Shown: positions 51,511 through 60,149 of the stretch, in pieces | Layout of the letters: each line of letters begins with the position of its first letter | Position numbering within the stretch: position 1 is the stretch's first letter | Assembly (NCBI GenBank): GCA_040005635.1 | Contig: JBDTYM010000009.1 | Span: 3,490 to 67,489 of the forward strand | Length of the DNA: 64,000 bases | Reading direction: 5' to 3' | DNA from: Dokdonella_A sp040005635 | Lineage (GTDB): Bacteria > Pseudomonadota > Gammaproteobacteria > Xanthomonadales > Rhodanobacteraceae | The notes under the pieces: generated by a model | Database searches by the model: none | What the model saw: the letters and a program-made list of their open reading frames with translations, nothing else | Told to the model about the DNA's origin: nothing | Translations under genes and position numbers: made by a program

Positions 51511-52458
51511 ATGCAGGAATCCACCCACGACTATCTCGGCGACGGCATCACGCTGATCGACATCGGTCTCGAGCGTCCGCGCTTCGCCGCCTGTTATCTG
51601 ATCGAGTCGGGCGGCGCAGCCGCAATCTTCGATACAGGAACCAACTACAGCGTGCCGCGCGTGCTCGCTGCGCTGGCGGCGCGCAAGTTGGCGCCGGAAC
51701 AGGTGCGTTACCTGATTGCCAGCCACGTGCATCTCGATCACGCCGGCGGCGCCGGCGCCCTGCTGCAGGCATTGCCGAACGCGACCGTGCTGGTGCATCC
51801 GCGCGGTGTGCGCCATCTGGTCAATCCGGCGGCACTGCAGGCGAGCGCCGAGGGCGTCTACGGCGTCGACGTGGTCGCCCACACGTACGGCAAACTGGTG
51901 CCGGTGCCACCCGAGCGCGTGCATGCATTGAAAGACGGGGAAGTCATCGATTTGAACGGGCGCCCGCTTTTCTTCATGGATAGCCCAGGCCATGCGCGCC
52001 ACCACGTGACCCTGTACGACGAGCGCAGCGCGAGCTGGTTCACCGGCGACTGCTTCGGCATCAGCTATCGCGATTTCGACGGCGGTGCGATGCCTTTCAT
52101 TTTCCCCACGACCAGTCCGATCCAGTTCGAGCCGGACGCGATGAAGGCGACCATCGCGCGCATGCTCGAGCGAGCGCCACGCGCGATGCTGCTGACGCAC
52201 TACGCGCGCGTCGAAGAGCCACAGGAACGTGCGCAGGCGCTGCTGCGCCTGATCGACGAACAGGTCGCAGTGGCGCGCAGGTATGTCGGCCGCAGCGACG
52301 CCGAGCCGGCACTGACCGAAGCGCTGCAGGAGCTGTTCTTCGGCGAAATCCAGCGTCTCGGTGCGCCGGTCGGCGCAGATGAGGCGCGCCGCCTGCTCGC
52401 GATCGATGCCGAACTCAATGCGAAGGGCACGCTGATCTGGCTCGAGCGGAAGGCGTGA
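51511..52458 (+). CDS. Metallo-beta-lactamase-fold hydrolase
   Basis: 315 residues. The zinc motif SHVHLDHAGG (His72, His74, Asp76, His77), a later DSPGHARHHVTLY histidine, and TGDCFG metal Asp fit the MBL fold. The C-terminal region FGEIQRLGAPVGADEA is helical. Resembles hydrolases of glyoxalase II type but without its C-terminal signature, so substrate unknown. It is divergent from pirin by 78 bases and convergent with the RRM gene, whose stop is three bases away. Confidence 0.88.
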   Translation: MQESTHDYLGDGITLIDIGLERPRFAACYLIESGGAAAIFDTGTNYSVPRVLAALAARKLAPEQVRYLIASHVHLDHAGGAGALLQALPNATVLVHPRGVRHLVNPAALQASAEGVYGVDVVAHTYGKLVPVPPERVHALKDGEVIDLNGRPLFFMDSPGHARHHVTLYDERSASWFTGDCFGISYRDFDGGAMPFIFPTTSPIQFEPDAMKATIARMLERAPRAMLLTHYARVEEPQERAQALLRLIDEQVAVARRYVGRSDAEPALTEALQELFFGEIQRLGAPVGADEARRLLAIDAELNAKGTLIWLERKA

Positions 52459-52461
52459 GCG

Positions 52462-52722
52462 TCAGCGCCGACCGCGCTGCGGCCGGTCGCTGGCCAGCCC
52501 CACGCGAACGGTCGCGCCATCCTGCGTGGAGCCATCGAGGCCGGCGATCGCCGCGCGCGCTTCGTGACCTTCCATCGCGAGCTCAGCGAAGCCGCGACAT
52601 TCGTTCTTGAACGGATCGGTCGCCAGCTTCAGCTTGTGTACGCGGCCGAACTTTCCGAACAATTCCGTGACCGAATTTTCGGTCGCACTGCGCGGCAGGC
52701 CGCGGATATTGAGAGTGAGCAT
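52462..52722 (-). CDS. RRM-domain RNA-binding protein
   Basis: 86 residues: a single RNA recognition motif. RNP2 is LNIRGL and RNP1 RGFAELAM; both lack most of the usual aromatic stacking residues, the RNP1 having only one Phe. The tail is basic (DRPQRGRR). ATG 52722 is preceded by AAGGAG. Bacterial RRM proteins of this size are often cold- or stress-related; it follows a cold-shock protein gene on the same strand. Confidence 0.87.
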   Translation of the reverse strand: MLTLNIRGLPRSATENSVTELFGKFGRVHKLKLATDPFKNECRGFAELAMEGHEARAAIAGLDGSTQDGATVRVGLASDRPQRGRR

Positions 52723-52930
52723 TCCGTATCTCCTTGACAGGTGACTGTCGATGCGATGAAGCGCATTCGACAAATGGTGGTCGGCTCGTCCAAATGGAAT
52801 GGCCGACGTGACGATCCGACGGAATGGACTGAAGCCGCGAAGTGCGGCGGACGTTCATTCGACGTGCGGTGGACTCGGGCTGCTGCCCTCGCTCCAAAAG
52901 GCAATCACGCACGTTGAACCGGTATGGCTG

Positions 52931-52965
52931 GAAAAAGAAAGGCCGCGGCGCGGACGCCGCGGCCT
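52931..52965 (-). terminator. Rho-independent terminator of the cold-shock gene
   Basis: Minus-strand stem AGGCCGCGGCG/CGCCGCGGCCT, 11 base pairs with a four-base loop, followed by TTTCTTTTTC. It starts 25 bases after the stop of the cold-shock gene. Confidence 0.9.
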
Positions 52966-52989
52966 CTAGTTTACGACGCGATGGCCGCT

Positions 52990-53199
52990 TCAGGCGGCGG
53001 CGACTTCCTCGGCCTGCAGGCCTTTCTGGCCCTGCACGATGCGGAACGACACTTTCTGGCCTTCCTGCAACGTGCGGAAGCCGGTGCCGCTGATCGCACG
53101 AAAATGCACGAATACATCCGGCCCATTGTCGCGACTGATGAAACCGAACCCCTTGCTTTCGTTGAACCACTTTACCGTGCCCACCTGTCGATCCGACAT
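52990..53199 (-). CDS. Cold-shock protein, CspA family
   Basis: 69 residues, one OB-fold cold-shock domain. RNP1 is KGFGFIS and RNP2 VFVHFRAI, with GTVKWFNESKG at the start. It binds single-stranded nucleic acid and may act as an RNA chaperone. A promoter 160-190 bases upstream gives a leader of about 150 bases, typical of cspA-type control by mRNA structure. Confidence 0.95.
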   Translation of the reverse strand: MSDRQVGTVKWFNESKGFGFISRDNGPDVFVHFRAISGTGFRTLQEGQKVSFRIVQGQKGLQAEEVAAA

Positions 53200-53358
53200 G
53201 GAACATTCTCCGCGAGACTAGGTTGGAACCACGCATCCCCTTGCCAGGGCATGTCGACCACTGAGTTGCAGGTGTACAAGTTCAGCGATGAAGCGGATCG
53301 TCGATCGGCGCTGCATCGGGTCATGAAACGCGGGTGACCGTGCAAACACAGCCCTTTC

Positions 53359-53387
53359 AGTTTACCCGAGTCAATTAATGACGGCAA
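53359..53387 (-). promoter_or_regulatory. Promoter of the cold-shock gene
   Basis: Minus-strand TTGCCG (53387-53382), 17 bases, TAAACT (53364-53359). Transcription would begin near 53352, leaving a 5' leader of roughly 150 bases before the ATG. Confidence 0.65.
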
Positions 53388-53470
53388 AGCCCGCAATTGC
53401 AGGCGAATTCAGCGCATTTGCGCGACGCGGATCACTCGTTGGCGAGCCCGAAATACGCCGGGCAAGGGCG

Positions 53471-54628
53471 TCAATACGCCTGGATATCGTCCGGCGGATT
53501 GCGCATGAAGCCGACCCAGCCTGTCGACACGGCCTGCAGGCCCCCGGGGAAGTGCGTTTCGAACACTCGTTCGGACGCGATCGGGCGGCAGGGGTCGACT
53601 CGCTGCGCGGCGAGCGCGGCACTGAGCGCAACACGGCCATCCGTGCCTCGCATCAGCCATGCCACCAGCGAATAGGCGCGCAGATAACGCTGCTCGCGAC
53701 CGCTGGCATCGCCCGCCAGCACGTAGAAATCGCGACCTTCGCGCGCGAGCAGATCGACCAATGCGTCACTGCCGTCACCGTCCGGCGCTGCCGCGGAAAT
53801 CGCCTTGCGATCGGCGCCGACATCGATCTGGCCACCGAGTCCGCCGACGCGATAACGGCCGAAATACTCGGCCAGCCCCTCGTTGATCGAGGTTGGCAGG
53901 TTACCGATCGACTCGTGCACCAGGGCGTGCGTGATCTCGTGCCGCAACACGGCGAAACTCGCCTCGTTCTGTGCCTGCATGCGCACGAAGATCGTCTGCT
54001 GCGCGGTCGAATACGCACCGGCCGATTCGGCCAGCGCCGGATCGCCGATCAGTCGCGCATAGGCATCCGCTGCCTTCACGAAGACGACATGCAAGGTCAG
54101 CCCATCGGGCGCCGCGACGCCGAGTGCATCGTGCATCACGCGCTGCACACCCAGCGCATCGGCGACGGCGCGCTGCTGCAGCTGATCGGGCAGATCAACA
54201 TCGTAGCCCTTCGCTTCGACGGTGATCGGTGGCAGGCCGCGCACATCGATCACGCGGTGATCCTTCACGCCCGCAGGCGGCACCTGATCCGAATAGTGCG
54301 TGATGCCATCGGCATCGACCCAGCGGTGCACGGCGACCGAGCGCGGCGCCGCGGTGGCGACGCTGCGGGCGAGGCAGGCCGCGGTCTGTTCGGGCGGCGC
54401 CTGCTCGGGGAGCGGCTCAACGGCTCCGATCGGCGGTGGCACCGGCGCAGGGGGCGGCGCTTCCGGCGTTTGCACGACAGGGGCCGGCGGCGCTGCACTC
54501 GGTGTGGTCGCAGTGGCCGGCAGCGCGACGGCGGACGGCGGCGATGCCTCGCGCTGACAGCCGCACAGGCCGTCGACCGCCATCGCGACGAGCAGCATCT
54601 TGCAGATCGTGCGCCGCGCCCTCCTCAT
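53471..54628 (-). CDS. Lipoprotein with DUF4124 segment and gluzincin-like peptidase domain
   Basis: 385 residues. The leader MRRARRTICKMLLVAMAVDG ends in LCGC, a lipobox (Cys24). A long Pro/Ala/Thr linker leads to HRWVDADGITHYSDQVPP, a DUF4124 motif. The C-terminal half carries HEITHALVHES and a downstream NEGLAEYFG, the HExxH...E zinc pattern of MA-like peptidases. A periplasmic or outer-membrane metallopeptidase is plausible; substrate unknown. It starts inside the last codons of the DUF2127-like gene (ATGA overlap). Confidence 0.82.
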   Translation of the reverse strand: MRRARRTICKMLLVAMAVDGLCGCQREASPPSAVALPATATTPSAAPPAPVVQTPEAPPPAPVPPPIGAVEPLPEQAPPEQTAACLARSVATAAPRSVAVHRWVDADGITHYSDQVPPAGVKDHRVIDVRGLPPITVEAKGYDVDLPDQLQQRAVADALGVQRVMHDALGVAAPDGLTLHVVFVKAADAYARLIGDPALAESAGAYSTAQQTIFVRMQAQNEASFAVLRHEITHALVHESIGNLPTSINEGLAEYFGRYRVGGLGGQIDVGADRKAISAAAPDGDGSDALVDLLAREGRDFYVLAGDASGREQRYLRAYSLVAWLMRGTDGRVALSAALAAQRVDPCRPIASERVFETHFPGGLQAVSTGWVGFMRNPPDDIQAY

Positions 54629-55152
54629 CCGTGGGTTGCCTGCGTTCGCGGCTTGCGCAAGACCCGAATCAGATACACGACGATCGCGATATTCACCAGC
54701 AGGACGCCGAGTTTGAACAGCGAGAAGCGATGCTGCAGCTCCCACACCTCGACCGGCAGCAGCAAGCCGGTCTCGATGACGATCAGGTACTCGGCCCAAC
54801 GCTTGCCCAGCCAGAGTCCGATTCCCTGCACCGCATAAAGGGCGGCGTAAGTCAGCGCGGCTGCGCCGAACACGCGGAACTGCTGCGGCCCGAGATCGAC
54901 GAACGACTGGATCGCCCGCATGACGACACCATGCCGGGTTGCCCAGGTCAGCGATTCCAGCCAGCGACCGACATGCTCGGCGACGTCCGGCTGCAATAGA
55001 TGAAACGCCATCGCCGCCAGTGCGATGCAGGCGACCGACTTGGCCAGCTTGAACAGCGCGATGGCCAAGAGCACACGGGACCTTCGCGGCGATGCGACTT
55101 CGTTCAACCGGGCTCTCCGTTGGCACCGAGATGGCGAATGCACACGATACAT
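54625..55152 (-). CDS. DUF2127-like inner-membrane protein
   Basis: 175 residues from ATG 55152 with AGGAGG four bases before it; alternatively TTG 55107 with GGAG seven bases before, giving 160 residues without the Arg-rich start. About four membrane helices, with family-like IALFKLAKSVACIALAA, LYAVQGIGLWLGKRWAEYL, and LPVEVWELQHRFSLFKLGVL. Function unknown. Coupled to the lipoprotein peptidase gene. Confidence 0.78.
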   Translation of the reverse strand: MYRVHSPSRCQRRARLNEVASPRRSRVLLAIALFKLAKSVACIALAAMAFHLLQPDVAEHVGRWLESLTWATRHGVVMRAIQSFVDLGPQQFRVFGAAALTYAALYAVQGIGLWLGKRWAEYLIVIETGLLLPVEVWELQHRFSLFKLGVLLVNIAIVVYLIRVLRKPRTQATHG

Positions 55153-55331
55153 CGGGCCTCCTATTGCCGGGGATGATGATTTTCGCCCGGTCGGGCCTGT
55201 TTACAGGCCCCACTGCGCAGTTCGGCGTCGTTAAGACGCGCGGGACAATGATCCGCCGCTGCTGCCGACCGGTATCCGATGTCCGCCGCCGCCAGTGCCG
55301 CAACACCCGCCACTCACACGAGGTGAACTGC

Positions 55332-55643
55332 ATGAATCCGCGTTCCTACATCCTTATTCCACTGGTGCTTGCTTGCGCGACAGCGTTCGCGCAGTCCGAT
55401 TCGCACACCACGAAGGTGCAAACACCGCAAGGTGAATTGACCGTGCACTCGGGTCAACCGGCGCCGCACAGCGACGGACCGCCACCCCCATTCGCGCAAC
55501 TCGACCACCGCGGCGCGGGTTACATCACCAGCGAGGAAGCCAACGCCTATCCGCTGCTTGCGAACGACTTCCTCTATGCCGATGCCAATCGCGACGGCCG
55601 CATCTCGAAGACCGAATACGAGCGTTGGGCCAAATCACACTAG
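55332..55643 (+). CDS. Small exported EF-hand protein
   Basis: 103 residues; signal peptide MNPRSYILIPLVLACATAFA, GAGGTG ribosome-binding site. A canonical 12-residue calcium loop DANRDGRISKTE is at 84-95; an upstream degenerate loop LDHRGAGYITSEE at about 57 may be the paired hand. Probably a periplasmic calcium-binding protein; partner unknown. Confidence 0.83.
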   Translation: MNPRSYILIPLVLACATAFAQSDSHTTKVQTPQGELTVHSGQPAPHSDGPPPPFAQLDHRGAGYITSEEANAYPLLANDFLYADANRDGRISKTEYERWAKSH

Positions 55644-56004
55644 ACGCGCGGGGGTTCGTCGCTTCGCCTCGAGATACCCGTCTTCGCGACGGACGACGGT
55701 CGGTCGCGAAGGTCGGCACGCGCAGGAACAAATCGCTGAGGGCCATGTGCAGACCGAGCGCCCTACCTGCCTTGCTCGCCCTCCATCCCGCCAGACCCAC
55801 TGCGTTCGCGCTATCGGGTGTCGAGCAACGCGTCGATTTGAATGGTCAGAGCGATACTTTTTCACGCGGCTGGAATCGCGTCATGCCGAGCCTGGGTTTC
55901 AAGCGCGACAGCTGCATGCCGCTGGAACGATATTGAGAACAAAGTCGCCGACGATGTACGCCGGCGATCATCCTCGCGCGCCGATCGGCGGCCCGCCTCA
56001 CCCA
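55644..56004. other. Region without a convincing gene (361 bases)
   Basis: Open frames here look like shadows with poor composition. A perfect 8-base inverted repeat TTCGCGAC/GTCGCGAA (55683-55690 and 55703-55710) lies 40 bases after the EF-hand stop and may end its transcript, without a U tract. Nothing else was recognised. Confidence 0.4.
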
Positions 56005-56322
56005 TCAACGACGCCAATAGCCCCTATGAAAGCGCCACGCCGCTCCCGCATGCACCCAGCCGGCAGGCGCGTAGCGGTAGCCCGGTCGCGCCGCGATCCA
56101 GTAGCCGCCGACCCACGCGTGACGCCCGCCATTCCAATTCCAATAACCCGGCGCCCAGACATAGCCCGGACGCGCGACCACGTGCTCGACGCGCAGCGGC
56201 GGCGGTGCGACACCGATCGATACACCCACAACAGTTCGCGCCGAAGCCGGCGCGGCCGCCGCGGCAATGCCGGCGGCGAATGCGATCGCGCCAAGCCAGT
56301 GGCGCAGAGGACGATAATTCAT
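56005..56322 (-). CDS. Exported YXWGXW-repeat-like protein
   Basis: 105 residues; signal peptide then ARPGYVWAPGYWNWNGGRHA, WVGGYWIAARPGYRYAPAGW and HRGYWRR. These Tyr/Trp-rich repeats match small envelope proteins of the YXWGXW/BcpO type. Role unknown, usually stress-related envelope proteins. Divergent from nothing nearby; the upstream gap holds the terminator of the next gene. Confidence 0.85.
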   Translation of the reverse strand: MNYRPLRHWLGAIAFAAGIAAAAAPASARTVVGVSIGVAPPPLRVEHVVARPGYVWAPGYWNWNGGRHAWVGGYWIAARPGYRYAPAGWVHAGAAWRFHRGYWRR

Positions 56323-56480
56323 GGCGACTCCTAGTGAGTGGTTGGCCGCAGCGCGAATGACACCTGCCGCAGTACTCCCTCAAACGTCCGCCGTCGATAA
56401 ACGTTGACGACTCCAGCGGAGTCGTTCAGCCAGGTGATAGCCTCGAATTCAACGCGCGCGCTGCAGGCTGGAACGACACC

Positions 56481-56512
56481 AACAAAAACGCCCGGCATGC
56501 CAGCCGGGCGTT
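56481..56512 (-). terminator. Rho-independent terminator of the Gly/Tyr/His-rich lipoprotein gene
   Basis: Minus-strand stem AACGCCCGGC/GCCGGGCGTT with a six-base loop, followed by TTTGTT. It begins 19 bases after the stop codon of the lipoprotein gene. Confidence 0.9.
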
Positions 56513-56531
56513 CGCGCCATGCAGTTGATTC

Positions 56532-56969
56532 TTAGTGGCCGCCGCGAGACGAAGCGTGCGCGGGTGCCGACATGCGCGCACCGCCGCTCGGGCCGTGAAC
56601 GCCGCGCGACGGCATCGCGTGACCGCTGTGGGCGTAGCCGCCGGGTGCATGGCCCCCGCCATCGTGCCCGTGCCAGGAGCCACCGCCCCAGCCCCCATGC
56701 GGACCTTGATAGTAGTGACGATGATGGTATCCGTCGTAATAGAAGCCCAGACCGAATGTGGGTCCGTAACCGTAATACGAATAGCCGAATGGATCGTTGT
56801 CGTAGTAGGCCGGGCCGCGGTAATACTCGGTGCCGTAATAAGCGTCGCCGGAATAGCCGTCACCGCGCACGTAACCGTAGCCTGGGCCGTAGACGCAGCC
56901 GCCGAGCGCCAGCAGGGTCGCGGCCAGGATTCCGGGTTTGAGCAAACCGGACTTGCTGATGCGTTGCAT
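56532..56969 (-). CDS. Gly/Tyr/His-rich lipoprotein
   Basis: 145 residues from ATG 56969 after GGAGG. The lipobox LALGGC is at about residue 20. The mature part is almost entirely Gly, Tyr, His and Ser (YYGTEYYRGPAYYDNDPFGY, then GWGGGSWHGHDGGGHAPGGY), so it is likely disordered and possibly metal- or surface-binding. No family recognised. It has its own strong terminator. Confidence 0.8.
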   Translation of the reverse strand: MQRISKSGLLKPGILAATLLALGGCVYGPGYGYVRGDGYSGDAYYGTEYYRGPAYYDNDPFGYSYYGYGPTFGLGFYYDGYHHRHYYQGPHGGWGGGSWHGHDGGGHAPGGYAHSGHAMPSRGVHGPSGGARMSAPAHASSRGGH

Positions 56970-57044
56970 GATGCGAACCTCCACTCACCGGACCACGTGG
57001 TTACGCTACACCTTTGACGGTAAATGCGTGCTGAGCTGGCGCAA

Positions 57045-58178
57045 TCAAGGATGACCGGCTTCTTGTTCAGCCTGTATATCCACGGCCCGTGCCGTGTCCG
57101 TCTGCGTTGCCAGACGTGACAGTGCGTCGTCGCGTTGCTGCCTCGGTTCACGCGCAAGGTCGCGCACCTTCGCGAAGAACAGCGGCCATCCGCCGTGCGA
57201 CTGTTCGAACAACTGCGCGAACGCCGGCACCCAGCGATCGTACAGCCCGAACGGCAGCAGACTGGCATTGTTGATCGGCGCTTTGACCCAGGCATCGTAG
57301 CGCGCGTCGCCGCTCCAGGCGGCATCACGCAGTTGGGCGTAACGGATGCGAAACGCGGCAATCTCGCGCTCCTTCACGGCGCGTTTTTCCGCGACAGACG
57401 AAACGTCCTCGGCGTAGGCCTGACGCAAGTGCTCGCGCAAGTCGAGCACGAGTGCCGAGAACGCGTCGTCGCGGCCCCGCTCGCTCTCGTCGGCAGGCGG
57501 CAGCCCGCGCGCGCTGCGCCATTCGCGCAGCCCCTGCTCCTGCACGAAGCTTGCGTACGACTCGTTGAATGCGGTGTCGTCCTTGACGTACAGCTGCTGG
57601 TGCGCGAGTTCATGGAAGATCGTGCTGTCGAGCTCGTCGTCGCTCCAGCGCAGCATGCTGGACAGGATCGGGTCGGCGAACCAGCCCAGCGTCGAATACG
57701 CGACCGCACCCTCGATTTGCGTATCGTTGCCCTGCGCCGCTAGATGCTGTGCATCGCGCTCGGCCTGGGCGCGATCGAAGTAGCCCTGATAAGCCACGCA
57801 ACCGGCGAATGGAAAGCAGTGCGTGAGCGGTTCGACCGCGAACTCCGGCGTCGCGAACACGTTCCACGTCACGTAGGGTCGCTTCAGGTCCACGTAGCTG
57901 GTGTAGCTGCGATTGCGTGGCAGGGCGAGCGAGTCCGAGGCGAATGCGCGCGCGGCTTGCGCCTGCCGCAGGCGAGCGCGCAACACCGCATCGCGCCGCG
58001 GATCCGCAACGACTTTGGCGACCGCCTCGCGACGCGTCAGCAATGAAGCCTGACCCTGCGCGACATGCACGTAATAGCGCAGCGACGCGCATCCCTGCAG
58101 TGCGAGCAGCGTCCCGACGAGCGCGAATACACGCAGTGCAAGGATGATCCTGCCGTCTCGATTGCCGCGTCTACGCAT
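57045..58178 (-). CDS. Predicted aminopeptidase lipoprotein (COG4324)
   Basis: 377 residues from ATG 58178. Lipobox LALQGC in LVGTLLALQGCASLRYYVHV. The zinc motif HELAHQQLY (HExxH) is followed by TAFNESYASF, with the third-ligand Glu. YSTLGWFADPILSSML and CVAYQGYFD are family signatures of PF10023. A periplasmic peptidase is likely; substrate unknown. Divergent from the methyltransferase gene. Confidence 0.87.
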   Translation of the reverse strand: MRRRGNRDGRIILALRVFALVGTLLALQGCASLRYYVHVAQGQASLLTRREAVAKVVADPRRDAVLRARLRQAQAARAFASDSLALPRNRSYTSYVDLKRPYVTWNVFATPEFAVEPLTHCFPFAGCVAYQGYFDRAQAERDAQHLAAQGNDTQIEGAVAYSTLGWFADPILSSMLRWSDDELDSTIFHELAHQQLYVKDDTAFNESYASFVQEQGLREWRSARGLPPADESERGRDDAFSALVLDLREHLRQAYAEDVSSVAEKRAVKEREIAAFRIRYAQLRDAAWSGDARYDAWVKAPINNASLLPFGLYDRWVPAFAQLFEQSHGGWPLFFAKVRDLAREPRQQRDDALSRLATQTDTARAVDIQAEQEAGHP

Positions 58179-58469
58179 ACGCCTGCCGATGACGAACGTC
58201 GTCGAAGAGTACCTCAGGGATGGCCAAGGACGTCCCTCGAACTTGTCGCAGCCTGCCGAAGGCAGCGCGACGTACGCGTTGCCCGGGATGAGGGGCAAGC
58301 ACGCCATGTCGCACTTGCACCCGCGGCTGCGTTCCTCGGTGTTGCGCTCTTTGACGAACGTTGCCCGCCAGCCGATGCACCCGGTTGACTCGATGCGTAT
58401 CCGGCGGCGGTGCGGGCAGAGAGGGGCGCAACACGGCCAGACGATCAAGCGAAGAGCGGGAGTGCTGCG

Positions 58470-59261
58470 ATGGAAAACGTAATCGACCTAATCAATCTGC
58501 GCACGATGCGCTCGCAGGCCGTCGTCTCGACGTATGTGCGCTCGCAGGGCCTGAGCCCTCCCGAAGTCGCTGCGCTCGAACGGATCGCGGATGAGGCTCA
58601 CGACAGGCCTATTCTCGATATCGGCGTCGGCGGCGGTCGCACGGTGCAACCGCTGCTCGCGATCAGCGCGGACTACCTCGGCATCGACTATAGCGAGCAG
58701 ATGATCGTGGCAAGCCGAACGCGCTTTCCTGGCGTGCGCTTCGAACATGCCGATGCGCGCGATCTGTCGAACATGGCCGACGGCTCGATCTTCCTCGCCG
58801 TATTCAGTTGCAACGGCCTCGGCATGGTGCATCACTCCGATCGCCTGCGCATCCTGCGCGAGGTATATCGCGTGCTGCAGCCCGGCGGCGCATTTCTGTT
58901 CTCGACCCACAACCAGAATTGCCGCGATCATGTCGCCGGCTTCCGCTTCCCCGACTTCGAGCCCTCGCACAATCCCGCCCGCATTCTGGTGCGCACCGCG
59001 CGCTTCATCGGCCAGACGCTGATCAGGTCCTGCAACCGGCTTCGTTTCAGCAAGTACGATGTGCGCACGCCGGAATATTCGATGATCAACGACGTCTGCC
59101 ATCATTACGGCACGATGCTCTACTACATCGCGCTGGACAACCAGCGTCGCCAACTGGAGTCGGCAGGCTTCCGGCAAGACGCCGAAGGGTTCGATCTCGC
59201 CGGCAGGGACATCCGCGACGACACCACGGACAGTTCGATCACCCTGCTCGCGCGAAAGTGA
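58470..59261 (+). CDS. SAM-dependent methyltransferase
   Basis: 263 residues. Class I motif I is ILDIGVGGGRT, with LGIDYSEQMI, HADARDLS and the post-motif LQPGGAFLFSTHN. The second half (TPEYSMINDVCHHYGTMLYY) is of a type seen near polysaccharide or lipid modification genes. Substrate not predictable. ATG 58470 has GGGAG upstream. Confidence 0.88.
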   Translation: MENVIDLINLRTMRSQAVVSTYVRSQGLSPPEVAALERIADEAHDRPILDIGVGGGRTVQPLLAISADYLGIDYSEQMIVASRTRFPGVRFEHADARDLSNMADGSIFLAVFSCNGLGMVHHSDRLRILREVYRVLQPGGAFLFSTHNQNCRDHVAGFRFPDFEPSHNPARILVRTARFIGQTLIRSCNRLRFSKYDVRTPEYSMINDVCHHYGTMLYYIALDNQRRQLESAGFRQDAEGFDLAGRDIRDDTTDSSITLLARK

Positions 59262-59310
59262 TCGCGCCGATGCGAACGAACGCTCGCTGCGATCCGGCAC
59301 CACGCTTCGC

Positions 59311-60075
59311 TCACGCTTCGAACTGCTCGTTGAGGATGCGTTCCTCCAGATTGTGTTCGGGGTCGAACAGCAACGTCATCGTTTGTTCGCGCGACTCGCG
59401 GATGCGCACTTCGACGACATCGCGCACTTCGTTCGAGTCCGCCGTCGCGCTGACCGGCCGCTTGTACGGATCCAGAATCTCGAGGGCGATCTCGGTGATC
59501 GCCGGCAGAATCGCGCCACGCCAGCGCCGCGGTCGAAACGGACTGATCGGCGTCATCGCGAGCAGCTGCGAGCCAAACGGCAGGATCGGCCCATGCGCAG
59601 ATAGGTTGTAAGCGGTCGAGCCAGCCGGCGTCGCGACCAGCAGACCGTCGCAGATCAGCTCCTCCAGCTTGACGACTCCACCGAGCGCCACGCGCAGGTG
59701 CGCCGCCTGCTTGGTCTGGCGCAGCAGCGAAACTTCGTTGAACGCCAGCGCCGACGCCGTGCTGCCCGATTCGGTGACCGCATCCATCACGAGCGGACGC
59801 AGCACGGTCGACTTCGCGCGCGCGATGCGCTCCGGCAGATCGTCCAGATGATGCTGGTTGAGCAGGAATCCGACCGTGCCGAGCTTCATGCCGTAAACCG
59901 GCAGTCCGCGTGCCATGTGGCGGTGCAGCGTGCGCAGCATGAAGCCGTCGCCCCCGAGTGCGACGATGACGTCGGCCGCATCGAGCGGCGCGTCGCCATA
60001 GCGAGCGCCGAGCGCCGCGAGCTCTGCCTGTGCTTCCGCGATCGGGCTCGCGACAAACGCGATGCGTTGGCTCAT
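59311..60075 (-). CDS. nadK: NAD kinase
   Basis: Phosphorylates NAD to NADP (EC 2.7.1.23). 254 residues; GGDG at 41-44 with Asp43, NEVSLLR, and GSTAYNLSAHGPI are the family signatures. It is shorter than E. coli NadK (292), as in other Xanthomonadales. The glutamate dehydrogenase lies 74 bases upstream on the same strand, so the two may be co-transcribed. Confidence 0.96.
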   Translation of the reverse strand: MSQRIAFVASPIAEAQAELAALGARYGDAPLDAADVIVALGGDGFMLRTLHRHMARGLPVYGMKLGTVGFLLNQHHLDDLPERIARAKSTVLRPLVMDAVTESGSTASALAFNEVSLLRQTKQAAHLRVALGGVVKLEELICDGLLVATPAGSTAYNLSAHGPILPFGSQLLAMTPISPFRPRRWRGAILPAITEIALEILDPYKRPVSATADSNEVRDVVEVRIRESREQTMTLLFDPEHNLEERILNEQFEA

Positions 60076-60149
60076 CGATCAGGTTTCCTTTGCGCCGCGA
60101 TCCTGCGCCGCCGTGGCTGGAAAGCTACCACGAGCGGCGCCTGCAGCGA

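Noticed and set aside
55625..55936. 103-codon frame after the EF-hand gene
   Set aside because: Overlaps the EF-hand stop, has no SD and non-coding-like composition.
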